A stretch of DNA of 64,000 nt from Rhea pennata (lineage: Eukaryota; Chordata; Aves; Rheiformes; Rheidae): contig NC_084668.1 of the NCBI RefSeq assembly GCF_028389875.1, forward strand, positions 22,993,493 through 23,057,492. Reading direction: 5' to 3'. The translations under genes and the position numbers were made by a program. Positions 60,061 to 64,000 of this stretch are shown here, one piece after another. The notes beneath the pieces were generated by a model, which saw only the letters and a list, made by a program, of their open reading frames with translations, ran no database searches and had not been told where the DNA came from. Numbering within the stretch: the first letter of the stretch is position 1; every line of letters begins with the position of its first letter.

Positions 60061-61249
60061 GAATCCAGCAGCTCCAGCAACACATGCGCACGCACACATT
60101 GCGCAGTGTGGAGTCAGGGCAGCAGTTGTCTGCAGTTTTTTGTGCTCAGGACATAGTAGGTGCTGATGTGACTTCTGAAACACTGATAATAATTCTCAAT
60201 ATTGCAGCTGATAATAAATATTCTGGTATTGATGGCAAATGACAGCTTTATTGCTGGGGGAGAAAAGAAACCTGTAAATGGTCAACTTTGCGTCCTCCCT
60301 GTGATGCTCTGGGCATTACAGCGCTGCCGGTTTCAGCCTCGGAGCTCTCCCTGACGGATGTCGTATCCACTGGAAGAGACATAAACCCTGCATTTATGAA
60401 ATATTTTACAGCAGTTAATAAACACATTTAGGGGCCAGGAAGCTTCATATAAAAGATGTGCCTGAGGTCCAGCATTGCAGAAATAGATAGGACTCTGACA
60501 AAAGCGTGGGGAGGTGTAAGGGATGGGGAGGAGGGAGGATCTGGCCAAGACTTGCAGCATACAGCCAGTTGTTCCTGTCTCTGGTGATTGATGATGTTGC
60601 TATATCAAATTAGCTGTGAATATGAGAGCTTAAAAATAAAAGAAGATATGGAGACATTAAGAAGGCTTTCTTAAGGAAGGAAGTGTGTGCATGGAGCCCA
60701 GATTTCCATTATAAAACAATAACTTCATTATATTTTAATGCTATTTTATTTTTGCTTTGAAGGAGGATGTTTTCTCTTGCAATTTTTTATATCCCAAATG
60801 AAGGGTTAGTTATCCTATGTTTATAATTCTCACGAATTATTTTAGGAGTCATACTATACTATGGTGATGTTTGTTTGGTTGTCGCGTTTCACCTGTTCAA
60901 GTAGTAGATCCTTTTTGTGTGTGTCGGGTTTATAATGAGTAGTTAGCAGGATAACAACAGACTACAGTACCTCATTATCACATTATCTTGTGACAACACT
61001 TGCGCTGTATCTTTTGGGGGAATAGAGGTAAAAAAAATGTTTCAAATAACCCAGTATCCCTTCTGAGCAGGAGAGGGTTGACAGACATGCACCCAGGAGT
61101 GTGAACTGATTTACCGCGGGCAGGAGCGCTCGGAGCTCTGTGGTCGGAGCGTTGACTTGTGCACTTGCTAGATTTTTTGTTCCAATTTGGACGAGAAGTT
61201 TTCCTTGCATAGGAGACCCAAGGAAAATAATTGATGATTAAATGATAAT

Positions 61250-61660
61250 TAACACAGGAGCGCACGGGCCAGCGGCTCGGAGCCGGGCAGCTCCCCCACC
61301 ACGGAGATTCCTGCTTCCCGCTCCGAGGGTGGCCGCTGCCGTTCCCGTGCCCACCTCATCCCGAGAGCCGGGCCTCCCTCTCCAGCTCTTCGCTTGTAAA
61401 CGGTTTGAACCGGCAGTAGAAACCTGCCTGCGGTAAGCAAAGCTCTGTGCGACCTTTCAGGTGCCACCCAAGTTCAGGTACGGCTATTAACTTCGGCGCC
61501 GCTCAGCCAGCGGAGAGATGAGCACGAAGGCTTCGGAGGCAAACCTCATTCTACAGCTTCGTTCCTCCTGCATTTCAGTGCTCCGAAAAAAGATGCAGAG
61601 CTCAAATCTCCTGCGTATCCTGGAGAGCTGTAAGAGGGCTGCCTCTGAAGCCAGGCGCAC
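61250..61660. promoter_or_regulatory. GC-rich intronic islet
   Basis: A CpG-containing patch (CGCACGGGCCAGCGGCTCGG, CTTCGGCGCCGCTC) standing out from AT-rich flanks, followed by an inverted repeat. It overlaps open frames on both strands with no recognisable protein. Confidence 0.35.
61529..61652. repeat. Imperfect inverted repeat, about 28-bp arms
   Basis: GGCTTCGGAGGCAAACCTC...ACAGCT (61,529-61,558) is complementary, with a few mismatches and small gaps, to AGCTGTAAGAGGGCTGCCTC and the following TGAAGCC (61,626-61,652). The interior contains a further CTCCTGCAT/ATGCAGAG pair. A folded transcript would form a long hairpin. Confidence 0.7.
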
Positions 61661-62726
61661 ACACGCAAGGATATTTTCTGCATCTGGACGCAATGAATAC
61701 ATCCAAAAGAACGGAAGGGCCAATAAAATAAAAGCCTACGAGATATGGAAGAAAGAATTTTCCTAAAATAAAATAATTTGTATAGAGATTTTTATTTGTG
61801 TCAGTGAAAAGCATGCAGTAGGCAAATTTCTTATTTTCTATGATTTAAAAACGTTTACTTAGCTCTACTTAAATCAAAACAGTTTCTTTTAACTAAAGAA
61901 TAATTATTTATATTGGTTATTTGCCACGAAAGATTGCTCTTGTATTTGAATACCTATGATATTTTTCAAAAGCAGCATAACTGTTACATGAAATTTGTTC
62001 CATTGTATTTCAAAACAAACCTCTATTTAGATTATAGAATTTTTAAGTAATGAAAGTGTTCACTATCTTTAATTATTGTTTAATTGAGCAGCATAAATAA
62101 TCCTTATGAACATGGTATATCTCTCTGTTTTGGTGGTGATGTTGTTTCGTGTGATGCATTATTTTGTTTCTATTGCTTTTTTGACATACATACCTGAATG
62201 CCCTTTTTTCCTACAAAAGGTACCATTGCACAGCAGCTACGTTTTGGTAGTAAATAATCCAATAAACTATGTTATTCCAAGTTTCCGTGGGAATTAAATG
62301 GAAATATAATTTAAATATTCCACATCTATTACAAATATGAATCCTTTCACTTGCCTTTGGGCAAGATTAAAAATGTTTCTTGAAATTTGTTATGTTCCCT
62401 GATAGGCGGGAGGTTATAATGAATTGAACCCCATTCTTTGTGTCCTACTGCAGGAGACCAGAGCTGAATTAACTTGACTCTGCTCAAATGTGTGACCAAT
62501 TCTGCAGATACGTAGAAGAAAATGTTATCCAAAATATCAATGCCAAATCATTTTTTCTCTCATAGTATCTGGCGATTTTCCCTTATTTACTGTTTCTTCC
62601 GCCCTTGAACCATACGACTTATAGCCAGATTGCTACAAATGGGGCCCGGGTAGAGCATCAACTCTTGTTGTGAGATTTGGGGAATTTACCCACAAAACTT
62701 TTAATGTATTGAACAGAAATAGGTCG

Positions 62727-62775
62727 AAATAGGTCTATAAAGTTTATCAAGCTTTGTAATAGGTCTATAAAGCTT
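62727..62775. repeat. Short direct duplication AATAGGTCTATAAAG
   Basis: The 15-base sequence AATAGGTCTATAAAG occurs twice about 30 bp apart, preceded by a partial third AATAGGTC copy. Confidence 0.85.
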
Positions 62776-63152
62776 TGGGAGTTTTTTATTCTCGTTGCTT
62801 CTCAGTGTTAATATTCGCTTTAGTGGTGAGATTTATATAACTTCTTGAGCTTCCCTGGGCATTCTATGGCTTGTTTTACACGATGCCTTTCTTTCTGTGT
62901 ATTTCCCAGTTTGTAATGTGCTAGTAAAAGTCTTTTAACCATTTTTAACCTATCTATTAACAGGTTCTGCAAGTGGCTGCCACAGGATTTTTCCTTCACC
63001 ATGCAGACTTACCTACTTGCACAGAGAGGCAAGCAACCAGCAGAGAAGACGCTTCTTTTCTCAGGGACAAAGAAACGCTGCTTACAGTATAGTTTGGCCA
63101 GCTACAGTTTCTCCAGCTCACCCAGTTCCTAAGGTACTGCCATTTCTATTAC

Positions 63153-63241
63153 CTGATCCGTTTTCCAGTCAATAGGGAGGTTGCCTGCCCGAGTGGTGCC
63201 ATATGCTCCTTGTCCAGCGGCTGGGAGCCTGGCTCGCTGTC
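63153..63241 (-). CDS. Candidate coding exon of an unrecognised minus-strand gene
   Basis: Function unknown. On the minus strand, AACCCCATCTCAG precedes and GTAATA follows an 89-bp open segment encoding QRARLPAAGQGAYGTTRAGN, then LPIDWKTDQ. The CAG|GTAATA donor and the pyrimidine-rich acceptor are both good. Codons are mostly G/C-ending. Incoming phase needs one base; outgoing phase is 0. It could be the first visible exon of a gene continuing leftward to the candidates at 53.0 and 52.0 kb, but intermediate exons are not established. Confidence 0.25.
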
Positions 63242-64000
63242 CTGAGATGGGGTTGGTATTTGGACGTTGCTTGGTTTGGTGTTTGAAATAGGAGCGCTGG
63301 CGAGAGAGGTGTTTAGCTCCTACCACGTTTAAACAGAGTGATGTTTCTAGCCATTGGGGCATTGAAAACTGGGGCTTGTTAAGTTGCAGTACTATAAATA
63401 CAGAATATTATAATCCTCTGTCAGCACTTCACACTTTGTGTCCAGGTTCTCCTTTTGGACAAGTATAGACAGCTCTAGCAAAAGTTATCAGGAGTCATTC
63501 ATGATCATCTGAGTCCTTTTCTGCATAAATCTTTAGCAAGTTAATTCTGAAATGTTTATAGCTTGCCAAAGGTTTTGTTGATTGGTTACGTCTGATTCAG
63601 GTTGAGAATCTATAATACCCGCTGGCAGCTCCCCTGAACCCCCAGCACACGTTCTAAACCAACCTTTACTGGCCCTAAGTTACAGCTTTCCTCTGGCAAT
63701 GTATATTTTTATTTATATTTACTTTTGAGCCAAATAAGTCCTTTTCTGGATGATTTTATCAGGTGTTCTGTTTTCCATTTTTTGCTTTAATTACAGGTTA
63801 ACTGTTTAGTGTCTCTCCTTTAGCTAGAAAATCCCCTAAATATCTTTTTTAAATAGGGCTTTTCAGGATGTATATTAGTACTTATTTTTTATTTTACTTT
63901 TCATGGTATTATAGATTTCTTATGCAAAATATAGAGTATCTTCATGGACCAGAAATACTAAGAAGTTGTTAAGTAGGAGAGCAGAGAAGGATGTTGGATG

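Larger units (their letters stand above)
37344..64000 (+). other. METAP1D: Presumed METAP1D intron 1 (runs off the right edge)
   Basis: I found no sequence encoding the conserved METAP1D segments (for example the VPKHI..PDYVTTG region or the metal-ligand strands) to the end of the window, so the remainder is taken as one long intron. Its notable contents are listed separately: polypyrimidine and poly(A) tracts, a SINE, ancient repeat relics, GC islets, coding-like minus-strand segments and an AT-rich candidate regulatory block. The stretches between them are ordinary AT-rich DNA. Confidence 0.6.

Noticed and set aside
1-64000. CRISPR arrays, endogenous retrovirus or LTR ends, rRNA genes, bacterial-type operons
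   Set aside because: Looked for on both strands and not seen; the window is ordinary vertebrate chromosomal DNA.

Overview
This is vertebrate nuclear DNA and almost certainly from a bird. It contains split genes with GT/AG introns, CpG-island promoters, and a tRNA-derived SINE with a CR1-type tail. The decoded HAT1 protein (408 residues) reads like an avian orthologue. The SINE resembles the TguSINE1 type known from passerines, but I cannot name a species. There are no bacterial operons, CRISPR arrays or phage genes.

Layout. (1) 1-~1,080, minus strand: the 5' end of SLC25A12 (aralar, mitochondrial aspartate/glutamate carrier). Coding exons 1 (845-856) and 2 (238-291) are inside the window and the rest lies off the left edge. 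(2) ~1,080-2,900: a short head-to-head intergenic region ending in a five-copy 20-bp GC minisatellite just upstream of HAT1. (3) 3,077-26,525, plus strand: the complete HAT1 gene (type B histone acetyltransferase). Eleven coding exons join in phase to 1,227 nt including the stop, with a poly(A) signal at 26,733. (4) ~26,760-36,750: intergenic, AT-rich, no gene recognised. (5) 37,304-37,343, plus strand: coding exon 1 of METAP1D (mitochondrial methionine aminopeptidase 1D) in a strong CpG island. I found no later METAP1D exon, so 37,344-64,000 is taken as its very long first intron. This order (SLC25A12, HAT1, METAP1D) is the conserved one that in other amniotes continues to DLX1/DLX2.

The three recognised genes are ordinary housekeeping genes and do not form one pathway. 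SLC25A12 and METAP1D are both mitochondrial; HAT1 acetylates newly made histone H4.

The least explained part is the presumed METAP1D intron. It holds several GC-rich islets away from any known promoter (about 40.8, 43.9, 53.7 and 61.3 kb), a SINE, ancient interspersed-repeat relics, and an AT-rich block dense in TAAT motifs (59.65-60.06 kb) that looks like a conserved regulatory element. It also holds a set of minus-strand segments with coding-like composition and good splice signals (63.2, 53.0, 52.0 and 48.5 kb). Two neighbouring segments are phase-compatible. They could be exons of an unrecognised nested gene on the opposite strand, but long chance open frames are common in this window, so this stays a low-confidence hypothesis.
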